Below, one piece after another: positions 8,072 through 17,600 of a stretch of 39,211 bases of DNA. The notes beneath the pieces were generated by a model. The model was not told the DNA's origin, searched no databases, and was given only the letters and a program-made list of their open reading frames with translations. Origin of the DNA: JAAYCI01 sp964370045 (GTDB lineage Bacteria > Bacillota > Clostridia > Oscillospirales > Ruminococcaceae); contig CAYJGZ010000019.1 in the NCBI GenBank assembly GCA_964370045.1, positions 1 through 39,211 of the forward strand, in the 5' to 3' direction. Each line of letters starts with the position of its first letter. Position 1 is the stretch's first letter. Position numbers and translations under genes: made by a program.

Positions 8072-8668
8072 TTACGGCTCAGGCTTTAGCAGCTCCCGCA
8101 AAGCATCCCTCGCCATGCCCTCGTTGACGGTCAATGCCGCAAGCATCAGCTTGTACACTTCACTACCGTGTTCGATGAAGGCTTCACGTGCGGCATTTGC
8201 ACACAGCGCATCCGGCATGTAAAGCTGCATCTGAAATAGGGGAGAGCAGGCATCATCTCCGATGGAGCAGTGCACCGCAATCTGCCCGTCCTGTGTCTGC
8301 ACGACCTCACAGCGATGCTCGGCTTTTTTTGCGGCGTACTGCTGTGCACGAATCAGCCCTCTCACAGCGGTGTCACGCACGGTGCGTGGCACATCATCCG
8401 CAAGTGTGCGCCCTACTGTGCACCCCTTTTCGGTTATGGTGTACACCCCATCCGAAAGTGTGATGAGCTCCTGCTCTTCAAGGGCGGCAAGGCTTTCCGC
8501 CATGGAGAAGTAATTGACGAGCGCTTCCTCCAAGAGCACCTGCTCCAGTTGCTCTTTTGATACAGGAGCGTTTAGCGCACTTAGCAGATAGCACAGTAAT
8601 ATTTGTACCTCCTTGCCGGAGGTAAGCCCACCGGGGCGAACGCCCTCAGAAAAGTCTTGTACAGCCAT
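8072..8668 (-). CDS. DUF4364 family protein, putative winged-helix regulator
   Basis: A 198-residue protein recognisable as the DUF4364 family common in Clostridia. Residues about 20-85 form a predicted winged-helix region: VQILLCYLLSALNAPVSKEQLEQVL, then a helix and ITLSDGVYTITEKG. A second alpha/beta domain follows. The start ATG 8668 has AAGGAG 8 nt upstream. It is separated by 147 nt from the aminopeptidase gene upstream and may have its own promoter. The family is thought to be transcriptional regulators, but I know of no defined target. Confidence 0.75.
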   Translation of the reverse strand: MAVQDFSEGVRPGGLTSGKEVQILLCYLLSALNAPVSKEQLEQVLLEEALVNYFSMAESLAALEEQELITLSDGVYTITEKGCTVGRTLADDVPRTVRDTAVRGLIRAQQYAAKKAEHRCEVVQTQDGQIAVHCSIGDDACSPLFQMQLYMPDALCANAAREAFIEHGSEVYKLMLAALTVNEGMARDALRELLKPEP

Positions 8669-8815
8669 AAACAGCTCCTTAAAATATCTAAACTTAAATA
8701 TTAAAGTGACGTATCGTGCAATGCAAAAACAAGTTAATTGAACGATATAAAGCGTGAAATATCTGTAAAGCTAAATACATTTACAGCGAAATCCGCTCAT
8801 GGACAAGGCGAATAC

Positions 8816-10243
8816 TCACACACCCTGTGCAAATACCAAAAACGCACAATAGGTGCTGTACACATCCAGCTTGGAGGTTACTTCAAACGGAGAGTGCATG
8901 GAAAGCACCGGCACACCAACGTCCACCACATCCACATTTCGGTTGGCGATAAACTTTGCTATGGTGCCGCCGCCGCCCTCGTCCACCTTGCCAAGCTCAC
9001 CCGTCTGCCACGCTATTTCGTTTTCGTTCAGCATTTGTATTATGCGTGCCATGTATTCGGCGCTTGCGTCGGATGTGCCCGACTTTCCCCGTGCGCCGGT
9101 GTATTTGGTGAGCACAACACCCCTGTTTATGAAGCTGCTGTTGTTTTTTTCAAACACGCTCGAAAATGTGGGGTCGTAAGCGGCGTTCACATCCGCCGAA
9201 AGGCAGAAGGAATTGCGCAGAATTTTGCGGTAGTTTTCACCCTGCGCCTCGGCCAAGTCCTCCACAAAGTGGAAAAGATAATCCCCCGCAAGGCCGGTGT
9301 TGCCGTCCGAGCCGGTTTCCTCCTTGTCGGTTAGCACGCAAACAGTGGTGTATGGGGGCTCTTTAGCGTCAATTTCCGCACGCAGTGCGGTGTATGCGCA
9401 CACACGGTCATCCTGGCCGTATGCACCCAAAAGGCTTTTGTCAAAGCCAATATCCGCCGCCTTGAATGCAGGCACAAACTCTATTTCCGCACGCACGAAA
9501 TCCTCTTCGGTGATGCCGTACTTTTGGTTGAGCAGGTGCAAGGTTTGCAGCTTTACACCCTCTGAAAACTCTTCCTCCTCGAAAGGCAGCGAGCCCACCA
9601 AAATATTCAGCTCTTCCCCTTTGATGCCCTGTGCAAGGGTGCGCTTGTTTTGCTCTGCGGCAAGGTGCGGCAGAAGGTCCGTTATGGTGAATTGTACGTC
9701 GCCTGCATCCTCACCGATGCAAATATTTACCACTTCACCGTCTTTTTTTACCACAGCACCGTGCATGGAAAGCGGAATGGCAACCCACTGGTATTTGCGT
9801 ATGCCGCCGTAATAATGCGTCTTGAAAAAGGACATCTGCTCCGCTTCGTACAGAGGGTTTGCCTTGAGGTCAAGGCGAGGGGAGTCTATGTGTGCGATGG
9901 AAAAGCGCAGGCCATCCGCCAAAGGTTTACTGCCGATGGTGGCGGCTATCACCGCTTTTTTTCTGTTTATCAGGTATACCTTGTCGCCCTGCTTGTATTT
10001 TTTGCCTGCGCTAAAGGGAACATATCCCGCCTTTTTCAGCATATCCACCGAAACATTTACAGCCTCACGCTCGGTTTTGCCTGCGTCCAAAAATCGTTTA
10101 TAACCCTCACAAAATGTTAGTGCATCCTGAAAATCTGCAGGCTTTTTGTACGCCGTATGTTGTTTTTTTACAAAAAGTTCTTTAGCTCGCTTTGCGGCGG
10201 CGCTTTTTTTCTTGGATTTATCCGTCTGCTTTTCCTTTGCCAT
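8816..10243 (-). CDS. M18 family aminopeptidase
   Basis: A 475-residue dinuclear-zinc aminopeptidase of family M18, releasing N-terminal residues from cytosolic peptides. Family marks: SIAHIDSPRLDLK (first zinc His), LGAYGQDDRVCAYTAL (bridging Asp region), LTDKEETGSDG (catalytic Glu and a metal Glu), and LSMHSPFEVTS (C-terminal zinc His). The Lys/Ala-rich N-terminus is longer than in many M18 enzymes. ATG 10243 has GAGAGGTAAC upstream. It is a monocistronic-looking housekeeping gene, with a degenerate palindromic repeat just upstream. Confidence 0.9.
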   Translation of the reverse strand: MAKEKQTDKSKKKSAAAKRAKELFVKKQHTAYKKPADFQDALTFCEGYKRFLDAGKTEREAVNVSVDMLKKAGYVPFSAGKKYKQGDKVYLINRKKAVIAATIGSKPLADGLRFSIAHIDSPRLDLKANPLYEAEQMSFFKTHYYGGIRKYQWVAIPLSMHGAVVKKDGEVVNICIGEDAGDVQFTITDLLPHLAAEQNKRTLAQGIKGEELNILVGSLPFEEEEFSEGVKLQTLHLLNQKYGITEEDFVRAEIEFVPAFKAADIGFDKSLLGAYGQDDRVCAYTALRAEIDAKEPPYTTVCVLTDKEETGSDGNTGLAGDYLFHFVEDLAEAQGENYRKILRNSFCLSADVNAAYDPTFSSVFEKNNSSFINRGVVLTKYTGARGKSGTSDASAEYMARIIQMLNENEIAWQTGELGKVDEGGGGTIAKFIANRNVDVVDVGVPVLSMHSPFEVTSKLDVYSTYCAFLVFAQGV

Positions 10244-10314
10244 GATTAAAAGTTACCTCTCGTTATTTGTGTGGTTTTTACTGAATATTTTTCGTGTGAA
10301 TAAAGTGCCGGTTT

Positions 10315-10385
10315 ATCTTTTTGGTATACCTTCCCACCTACAGCGGGGAGGATATCCCAGCTTCTGTCCCTGTTTAGCATATGGT
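10315..10385 (-). repeat. degenerate copy of palindromic MITE-like element
   Basis: GGTATACCTTCCC, a CAGCGGGG core, GGATAT and CCAGCTTCT resemble the central hairpin of the better copies at 11750 and 23555. The outer inverted repeats are not clear, so this is a partial remnant between the transglycosylase and aminopeptidase genes. Confidence 0.4.
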
Positions 10386-10410
10386 ATTTTTGCGCTTTTT
10401 TTGCAAACCA

Positions 10411-11082
10411 TCATGCGTACAGCGCCGTGTATTTTTCGTAGCTATCGTTTATTTTTGTGACATAGTGGCTCATTTGAGGGTAGGGGAATGTGTGCAGACG
10501 CACACCGTCGTGTGAATATTCGCCGCTTTCCAAAAGGCCGTCCACTGTGCCCCATCCGCTGTGGTATGCCGCCGCCGCAGTGGAAATATCATCGCCGTAG
10601 CGCTCGAGAGATATGCTCATGAGGTATGTGCCAAAGCGTATGGAGGTTTCCGGCGTGTATAGGTCGTCAAAGGTCAGCGCTTCGTCCGGCGCGATTTTGC
10701 TTTTCACCCAGTCGAAAGTATCCTCCGTCATCTGCATAAGCCCACGTGCCGCCGCAGAGGATTCGGCGTTTGGGTCAAAGCTACTCTCGGTGCTTATTAT
10801 AGCGTACACAAGATACTCGTCCACGCCGTATTCGCTCGCCCAGTGGTTTACCTCACTGCCGTATTCCAAGGGGTAAAGCTGTTCGTCCACGTGCGAGAGT
10901 GCAATTACTCCCGCTGTTACAACAAGCAGGATAAGGCACAAAAATATTACGAGATACTTTTTACGGGAAGATGCCTTTTTTTGACGAGAGGATTTTGCTC
11001 GCAAAGGAGCATTGCGCCCATTTTTTTGCACCCTGTTTTGGGTGGTGTTTTTTTTGTGGGAAGAGCGTGTATTTGTGTTCAG
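10411..11082 (-). CDS. membrane-anchored lytic transglycosylase (SLT domain)
   Basis: A 223-residue cell-wall hydrolase cleaving the MurNAc-GlcNAc bond of peptidoglycan. It has a Lys/Arg-rich cytoplasmic N-terminus, one membrane segment (YLVIFLCLILLVVTAGVIAL), and an SLT domain: YLVYAIISTESSFDP with the catalytic Glu, then AARGLMQM and AAAAYHSGWG. The open frame extends upstream but would overlap coaE heavily. The best start is CTG at 11080-11082. GGAGGT lies 9 nt before it, and it overlaps the coaE stop in CTGA, which implies coupled translation. A GTG near 11035 is possible but has poor spacing. Confidence 0.85.
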   Translation of the reverse strand: MNTNTRSSHKKNTTQNRVQKNGRNAPLRAKSSRQKKASSRKKYLVIFLCLILLVVTAGVIALSHVDEQLYPLEYGSEVNHWASEYGVDEYLVYAIISTESSFDPNAESSAAARGLMQMTEDTFDWVKSKIAPDEALTFDDLYTPETSIRFGTYLMSISLERYGDDISTAAAAYHSGWGTVDGLLESGEYSHDGVRLHTFPYPQMSHYVTKINDSYEKYTALYA

Positions 11083-11687
11083 TGGTTGTTCACCTCCGTA
11101 AGTAGCGCTGTGAGCACCTCGTCCGCCTTGTGGAGCAACTGTTTTTTGTCCGCATCGTTTTGGAGGATATAATCCGCCGAAAGACAAAGCTGCTCATCGT
11201 TAAGCTGAGAGGCAAGGCGTGTGTGCGCAAGCGTTTTAGAAATATTATCTCTCAAAACTATACGGCTGACGGACAGCTTTTTTGGTGCGCATAAAAGTAT
11301 AATTTTGTCGCAATATTTTTCAAACGGCCCACCTATAATCATAGCGCCATCCGCAAAAAAAAGCTTTTCGCCTGCATTTTCTGCGGCATCTCTCCTGCGA
11401 AGAAATTCGTTTATTATGTGTGGGTGCGTGATTTCGATTAGCTTTTGATTGCTTTGCTTATCCGCAAACGCAAGGGCGGCAAGCGCTTTTCTGTTTAGCG
11501 AGCCGTCGCTTGCAAGTATGCTATCACCAAAGTGCGCCACAAGCTCTTTAAGGCAGGCGCTGTGGGGCGCTTGCACCGTGCGGCTTATCTCGTCGCCGTC
11601 CGCTACGGTGTGGCCCTTTTGCCTGAAATATGCGCTCACCGTGGATTTGCCGCTTCCCGAGCGGCCGGTAATGCCCACCGTAAACAA
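11079..11687 (-). CDS. coaE: dephospho-CoA kinase
   Basis: A 202-residue enzyme phosphorylating the 3'-OH of dephospho-CoA with ATP, the last step of coenzyme A synthesis. The P-loop GRSGSGKST (residues 8-16) and the following AYFRQKGHTVADGDEISR segment fit CoaE, and the LID-like RDN...TLAHTRLASQL region follows. The start is TTG at 11687, with GAGGTGA 6 nt upstream; no better ATG exists. The stop overlaps the CTG start of the transglycosylase gene. A palindromic repeat lies immediately upstream. Confidence 0.88.
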   Translation of the reverse strand: MFTVGITGRSGSGKSTVSAYFRQKGHTVADGDEISRTVQAPHSACLKELVAHFGDSILASDGSLNRKALAALAFADKQSNQKLIEITHPHIINEFLRRRDAAENAGEKLFFADGAMIIGGPFEKYCDKIILLCAPKKLSVSRIVLRDNISKTLAHTRLASQLNDEQLCLSADYILQNDADKKQLLHKADEVLTALLTEVNNH

Positions 11688-11749
11688 AATGCGTCACCTC
11701 GTTTCGGATTGGGAAGATATACAAAAAAAGCAAACGAATGTAATTGCGG

Positions 11750-11861
11750 GGTGTGTCCAAATGCGGTGATTTATTTGTTATATCCCCCGCCTGCGGCGGT
11801 GGATATAACGCCTTCTTCTTGCGCTTAACGTATTGCAAATCACCTCTGTGTGTCCATTCCC
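11750..11861 (-). mobile_element. MITE-like palindromic element, copy 1 (inverted)
   Basis: One of the clear copies. The left end is GTGTCCAAATGCGGTGATTT, the right end AAATCACCTCTGTGTGTCC. The central hairpin TATATCC...CCGCC-TGC-GGCGG...GGATATA is flanked by the shared block CTTCTTGCGCTTAACGTAT. It sits between coaE and the Sua5 gene. Confidence 0.75.
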
Positions 11862-11901
11862 TAATTGCGCCATCATCGGATTGCAGATTGCACGGATTAA
11901 G

Positions 11902-12954
11902 CTACAAGCACACAACCCGAAAGGATGCCGCACGCAAAAGGCGGTTGCGCACCGCAATGCCGACGCCCTGCCCTTTGGGAGCTTGTGCAAACACCGTCTT
12001 TGCGTTTAGCTCATCCAGCTGTCTCAGCGCAAAAAATATATTTGCCGCCTGCTGTCGGTTGTCCTCTTGGCTACCGTAGCTTACAAAGTTTATGCCCTGC
12101 TGTTTTAATAAAGGGGCGGTCTCTTCAAAGCAGAGCGCAAGCGGCGCATCACTGCTATCGTCCTGCGTGAAGTGCCCCTTCATATATTCTGCTATGTATT
12201 GCACATATGCATCATCTTTTGCATCCAATATGGTGATGTTCGCCTTTGGCGCATAATGCTTGTACTTCATGCCGGGGCTTTGCGGTGCATCCTCGTGGGA
12301 TAGGGGCGCCTCTACCGATGCGGCATAGGGCACACTCTGACCAAGTACACCCTCAAGCTCTTCCTTGGTAACAAACCCGGGGCGCAGAATGACAGGCTTT
12401 TCCACCACGGATAATACGGTGGACTCAATGCCCACAAGGCACGCACCACCGTCTAAAACAAGCGGTATGCGGCCGCTTAAATCCTGCGCAACATGCTGTG
12501 CGGTGGTGGGGCTGGGGCTACCGCTGAGGTTTGCGGAGGGTGCGGCAAGCGGCGTGCCTGCCTCTTTTATAAGCGCTCGTGCCACGGGGTGCGCAGGCAG
12601 GCGCACCGCAACACTGCTTAGCCCTGCGCAGACGTTTTGCGCCACAAAGTCGCCTTTGGGTAGCACCAGCGTCAAAGGCCCCGGCCAAAAAGCTTTCGCC
12701 AAAAGATGTACCTGCGGCGTTATGCCCTTTGCGATACGCAAAAGTTCCTCCTCACATGCTATGTGCACAATGAGGGGGTTGTCCTGTGGGCGGCCTTTGG
12801 CGCAAAAAATGCCATCTACGGCGGCAGGGTTGCATGCATCCGCCGCAAGGCCATACACCGTTTCGGTGGGCATCCCCACAGCCGCACCCTTGCGGATACA
12901 CTCTGCCGCAAGGCGTATGTTTTCTTTTGTCGGCGCTAATATTTTCGTGTGCAT
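11902..12954 (-). CDS. threonylcarbamoyl-AMP synthase (Sua5/YrdC family)
   Basis: A 350-residue Sua5-type enzyme making threonylcarbamoyl-AMP from Thr, bicarbonate and ATP for the t6A37 modification of ANN-decoding tRNAs. The YrdC domain (about residues 5-200) shows GMPTETVYGLAADA, KGRPQDNPLIVHI, PGPLTLVL and APSANLSG. A linker with SPGMKYKHYAP leads to the C-terminal Sua5 domain. ATG 12954 is chosen over an in-frame start at 13005 that would overlap prfA; the gene then starts 4 nt after the prfA stop. Order prfA then sua5 is common in Firmicutes. Confidence 0.9.
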   Translation of the reverse strand: MHTKILAPTKENIRLAAECIRKGAAVGMPTETVYGLAADACNPAAVDGIFCAKGRPQDNPLIVHIACEEELLRIAKGITPQVHLLAKAFWPGPLTLVLPKGDFVAQNVCAGLSSVAVRLPAHPVARALIKEAGTPLAAPSANLSGSPSPTTAQHVAQDLSGRIPLVLDGGACLVGIESTVLSVVEKPVILRPGFVTKEELEGVLGQSVPYAASVEAPLSHEDAPQSPGMKYKHYAPKANITILDAKDDAYVQYIAEYMKGHFTQDDSSDAPLALCFEETAPLLKQQGINFVSYGSQEDNRQQAANIFFALRQLDELNAKTVFAQAPKGQGVGIAVRNRLLRAASFRVVCL

Positions 12955-12958
12955 ACGT

Positions 12959-14035
12959 TTAATTTTCGGTAGCTTCACGCAATTTTTCCGCCTGGTCCGC
13001 CGCAATGATAGGGGAGATAAGCTCCTCTAAATTGCCCTGCAAGATGTTGTCCAGCTTGTAAAGGGTGAGGTTTATGCGGTGGTCTGTTACACGGCCCTGG
13101 GGGTAGTTGTAGGTGCGAATACGCTCCGAGCGGTCGCCCGAGCCTACCTGCGTTTTGCGAGCTTTGTCTATCTCGTCCTTTTGCGCCGCCTGTTTTTGGG
13201 CAAGCAGGCGGCTGCGGAGCACCTTCATCGCCTTGTCACGGTTTTTGTGCTGGCTGCGCTCGTCCTGACATTCCACCACAAGCCCCGTGGGCAGGTGGGT
13301 GATGCGTATTGCGCTGGAGGTTTTGTTTACGTGCTGGCCGCCTGCGCCGGAGGCACGGTAGGTGTCCACTTTAAGGTCTGCGGGGTTTATCTGCACATCC
13401 ACCTCGTCCGCCTCTGCCATTACAGCTACCGTTACAGCCGAGGTGTGCACACGCCCCTGCGTTTCGGTTTCGGGCACACGCTGAACCCTGTGTGTACCTG
13501 CCTCAAACTTTAGGCGGCTGTACACGCCGTCCCCCTCCACCGAAAACTGCACCTCTTTCATGCCGCCCAGCTCGGTGTCATTCACGCTAAGTATTTCGGT
13601 TTTCCAGCCACTGCGCTCTGCGTACATGTTGTACATGCGGTAAAGGCTGTGCGCAAACAGCGCCGCCTCTTCGCCCCCTGTGCCGCCACGAATCTCCATA
13701 ATAACACTGCGCTCGTCGTTTTCGTCCTTGGGAAGCAAAAGCAGCTGCAATTCCTGCGTTAAATCCACAATCGCCTTTTTGCTCTCATCAAGCGATTCCT
13801 TGGCAAGCTGGCGAAGCTCGTTGTCGCCGCCGCACTCGTCCAAAAGCTCCAGCGCCTCCTGCTGGGACTGTTGCGCCTTTTTGTACGCTTCATAAGCGCC
13901 CACAATAGGCTCCAGCTGTTTGTAGTCTTTCATGAGTGAAGTGTACTGCTGTGGGTCGCCTGCCACCGCCGAGTCCTGCAGGCGAAAGCCTATCTGCTCA
14001 AAGCGTTTTGCTATAACATCGAGTCTGTCAAACAT
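12959..14035 (-). CDS. prfA: peptide chain release factor 1
   Basis: A 358-residue class I release factor reading UAA and UAG. The peptidyl-tRNA hydrolysis motif GGQ lies in YRASGAGGQHVNKTSSAIRI. The RF1-type decoding segment THRVQRVPETETQGRVHTSA is present (RF2 would have SPF). ATG 14035 (MFDRLDVIAKRFEQ) is chosen over 14044 because AAGGA lies 8 nt upstream and RF1 proteins start this way. It overlaps the DUF951 gene end by 8 nt. Confidence 0.93.
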   Translation of the reverse strand: MFDRLDVIAKRFEQIGFRLQDSAVAGDPQQYTSLMKDYKQLEPIVGAYEAYKKAQQSQQEALELLDECGGDNELRQLAKESLDESKKAIVDLTQELQLLLLPKDENDERSVIMEIRGGTGGEEAALFAHSLYRMYNMYAERSGWKTEILSVNDTELGGMKEVQFSVEGDGVYSRLKFEAGTHRVQRVPETETQGRVHTSAVTVAVMAEADEVDVQINPADLKVDTYRASGAGGQHVNKTSSAIRITHLPTGLVVECQDERSQHKNRDKAMKVLRSRLLAQKQAAQKDEIDKARKTQVGSGDRSERIRTYNYPQGRVTDHRINLTLYKLDNILQGNLEELISPIIAADQAEKLREATEN

Positions 14036-14270
14036 CTGCGTCATCCTTGCATTCAGTATTTTTTTGCGGCTGACGAAGAGGGATGTCCTCTCCGCCTCGG
14101 CGCAATTTTTTTATATTTTTTTCTATTTTTGCCCTTGGCAGCATTACCTGCCGCTCGCACTTTGTGCACTGGATTTTGAAGTCCATGCCTACCCGCAAAA
14201 CTAAAAACTCGTTATTTTTGCAGGGGTGCTCCTTTTTTGTCAGTATGTAGTCGCCCACACGCACATCCAT
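14028..14270 (-). CDS. DUF951 small zinc-ribbon-like protein
   Basis: About 80 residues, matching the DUF951 family of Firmicutes: MDVRVGDYILTKKEHPCKNNEFLVLRVGMDFKIQCTKC is the family core (shown here in two short parts: MDVRVGDYILTKKEHPC and FKIQCTKCERQVMLPR). Its conserved Cys residues suggest metal binding. ATG 14270 gives the usual N-terminus; in-frame ATGs at 14282 and 14306 are possible. It overlaps prfA and is presumably co-transcribed. Function unknown. Confidence 0.85.
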   Translation of the reverse strand: MDVRVGDYILTKKEHPCKNNEFLVLRVGMDFKIQCTKCERQVMLPRAKIEKNIKKLRRGGEDIPLRQPQKNTECKDDADV

Positions 14271-14473
14271 ATAGTACAGCATCCCCTTTTTGCGAAAGTT
14301 TTGCATTCACATTGTATTATACACCACACACGGAATTACCGCAACAAAAGACTGCCGATTTATTTCCCGAAGTAAATTACAATATTAAATACCGCAAAAA
14401 TAAAAATAAATCTCTTGAAAATATGTAAAAAATATTTGCGAAAATATAAAAATAAAAGGGCGCACCCTATATA

Positions 14474-14684
14474 GTGTGGACACATAAAGGTGATTTAGAA
14501 TACGTTAAATAGGAGAAAAAAGCGGTATCCCCCTTTCTCGGAAGATGCCGTCAAGGCACGAGTAGTATTTGCTACGCAAATCTCCACTCTTAAAGCCTTG
14601 CCAGAACCTTGATATGGATGTTTAATAAAATTATACATCCATATGAGGGGGGATACCAAGAAAACTGCGCTTTTGTCCACACCC
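14474..14684 (+). mobile_element. MITE-like element, copy 2, with internal hairpin cassette
   Basis: It starts GTGTGGACACATAAAGGTGA, then TTTAGAATACGTTAAAT, and ends TTTTGTCCACACCC. Between the conserved GCGGTATCCCCC and GGGGGGATACC arms lies about 120 bp of extra sequence with its own stems (CAAGGC...GCCTTG and TATGGATG...CATCCATA). It ends 13 nt beyond the RND transporter stop. Confidence 0.75.
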
Positions 14685-14697
14685 GAGTTTATCGGGT

Positions 14698-17600
14698 TTA
14701 TTGCTCTGGCGCACGCACCGCCTTCATGTCGCCGCTTGAGCGGTATATGTGCTTTTCAGCCGTGGGATTTTTTGCGCTACTCTCCTGTGCCGACGGCTCT
14801 GCCTTATAGATGGGATTTTGGGCAGTGCCTACGGGTGGGGTGGCAGGAGTAGCAGGCGCAGCAGGCGCAAAATTATTCACAGAGCTTGCGAGCGAAGCAT
14901 CGGGTGAGTTACCCGAAAGGGCAGTGCCCTCACCGATAGCACCGACAGGGGAGTGTCCGCCACCTGTGGGAGGGCTATTGTCGGTGGGGGGCATGTCCTC
15001 GGGGTCGAGCTTTTTCTCCTTGCGGTTCATCGCGTAGTACATGGCAGGCACTACGTACAGCGTGAGTATAGTTGCGTAGATAAGGCCGCCCACGGCTACA
15101 ATGGCAATAGGCTGCATCATTTCGGAGCCTGTGCCGATGCCTATCGCCATGACGGACAAGCCCAAGATGGTAGTGAGCGAGGTCATCAGGATGGGCCGCA
15201 GGCGGGTGAGGCCTGCTTCGACGACGGCATCCTTGCACAGCTTGCCCTCCTCACGAAGCAGGGCGATGTAGTCCACCAGCACAATGCCGTTGTTCACTAT
15301 GATACCCACCAGCATGACAAAGCCTATAAGCGCAATAACCGAAAGCTCCATGCCTGTGATGAGCAGTGCGAGCATACCGCCCGTAAACGCAAGCGGTATG
15401 GTAAACATAACGATAAAGGGGTTTTTGAGCGACTGGAACTGCGCCACCATGATGAGATACACCAGCAACAGCCCCAGCAAAAGCATCTGCACAAGGTCAT
15501 TGAAGGAGGCCATGATGCTCTCGTTTTCGCCGCCGTACTCGATGGACATTCCGGGCGGCAGCTCTATTTGCGCAAGCCGTGTCTCTATGTCCTGCGCCAC
15601 AAGGCTCACGTTATACCCCGGCTGAATGGCGGTGGAAATATTTATGTATCGACGCTGATTATCACGTGCGATGGAGGTTTTAGTCTCGGTCTCCACTATG
15701 TCCGCAATGTCACGCAGGTATACCGTTTCTTCTTCGCCCTCACGGTCGGTGACGGTGAAGCTGTAGTTACGGATGTATGTGGGGGTTAGCGTGTCTGTGC
15801 CTTTGGCCACTATCACGTCGTAGGTTTCGCCGGGTGCTTCGAGCGTTGTGGAGGCATTTTCGGTGGTGAGTGCCGCCGCTATTTCTGCGTACACCTGCGC
15901 CGTTGTCAGGCCGTATTCCATCGCCTTGTCCTTGTCCACCACAAAGCGGATTTCAGGCTCTACCTCGCCTATGCCGTCGGACACATCCATAGTGCCCTCC
16001 ACCTCTCTGAGGGCGGTGGCTATCTCCTTTGCGGTGCTTTGCAGCAAATCAAGGTCGTCGCCGTATAGGCTGATGGAAACACCCGAGCCTGCAAGCGCAT
16101 CAGCGGACATTCCGCCCGATTGTGATACGGAGGATTCAATGCCAAAGCTCTCGCTTATGGCGGCTATTTCGTCCGTGATGCGGGAGCTTTCGACAACATA
16201 GCTGTCGCCTATGACGATGTAAAGCGAGATGCTCTCAACATTGTTTGAGCCGCCGCCAAGGCCGCCACCCATCAAAAATCCGCCGCCACCGGACATTGCG
16301 CCCACAATCTCAACACCCTCTATGTTTTGTATCTGTGCAACAATGTCATCGCTTATTTCGGAGGCATCCTCCAAGGTGGTATCCTTTGGCATTTGCAGCG
16401 TGGCGCTCAGCTGGGGAGTGCCCATGTCGGGCATGAAGGAAAAGCCTCGTGAGAGCACCAGCGCAATGCTACCCACCAAAAACACAAGGCTTAGTATCAG
16501 CACAAGTGCCTTGTGGCCAAGCACCCAAATAAGGCTTTTTTTGTAGCCTGAAAGTGCGGCGGTGTATATTTTGCCGTCGTAGGTTTTCGTCTTTTTGAGT
16601 AGCTTTGAGGACATGGCGGGTACGAGCGTGAGCGCCACGATGAGGCTTGCCAAAAGCGCATAGCCCATGGTGAGCGCAAAGTCGGTGAAAAGCTGACGTG
16701 TAAGCCCTTCCACAAACACGATGGGTAAAAACACGCTGACGGTGGTAAGCGTAGAGGCGAAAAGCGCCCCTGCCACCTGTATTGCGCCCCGTATGGCGGC
16801 CTCACTGCGTCTTACGCCGATGTTTCGCAGGCGGTAGATGTTTTCTATTACCACCACGCTGTTGTCCACCAGCATACCCACAGCCACCGCAAGCCCGGAC
16901 ATGGATATGATATTCAGTGTGATGCCGCTGAAGTACATGAGCGATATGGCAAACACGACGCTGATGGGAATGGAGCACAGCGTGATGAAGGTGGGGCGCA
17001 AATCACGCAGGAATAAAAACAGTATAATTATGGCAAAAAGTGCGCCGAAAATGAGGTTGCTCATTATGGCGTTTATTACAAGATAGATATAGTCACCCTG
17101 GTCCATCAGCGTGCTGAACTCAAGCCCCGGGTATTCCTCTGAAAGCTTCTCAAACTCCGCACGGATGCTGTCCGAAACGGTGGCGGTGGCGTAGGTGCTC
17201 TGCTTGTTAAAGGAAATCAAAACGCCGTCCTGGCCGTTGATGTTTGCGTATATTTCGGCGGAGTTGTCAATCATGCCCACATCCGCAACATCGCTCAGCT
17301 TGATGGGCTCAAGCCCCTCCAGCCCAAGGTCGAGTATGACAAGCTGTGAAAGCTCCTCCTGCGAGGTGATGTTTTCGCCCACGCTGATGAGGTAGGAGAC
17401 GTTTTCTGCATCCTGCACATAGCCTGCGGGCATGGAGAAGTTTTGCGCCGTTAAAATTTGCGCAAGCATCTCTGTGGTGATTATGTCGTATAGATTGGTC
17501 GCATCCAGCGCATCCGTCTCCGCCTCGGCGAGGCTCTCAAGGCCTTGCTCCACCTCGGTAAGTGCGGCGGCAAGCTGTGCGTCGGCCATTGTCAGCTGGG

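Noticed and set aside
8738..9334. Long plus-strand frames opposite the M18 aminopeptidase, and similar ones opposite other minus-strand genes
   Set aside because: They are antisense to strongly conserved enzyme genes and have no supporting starts or domains.
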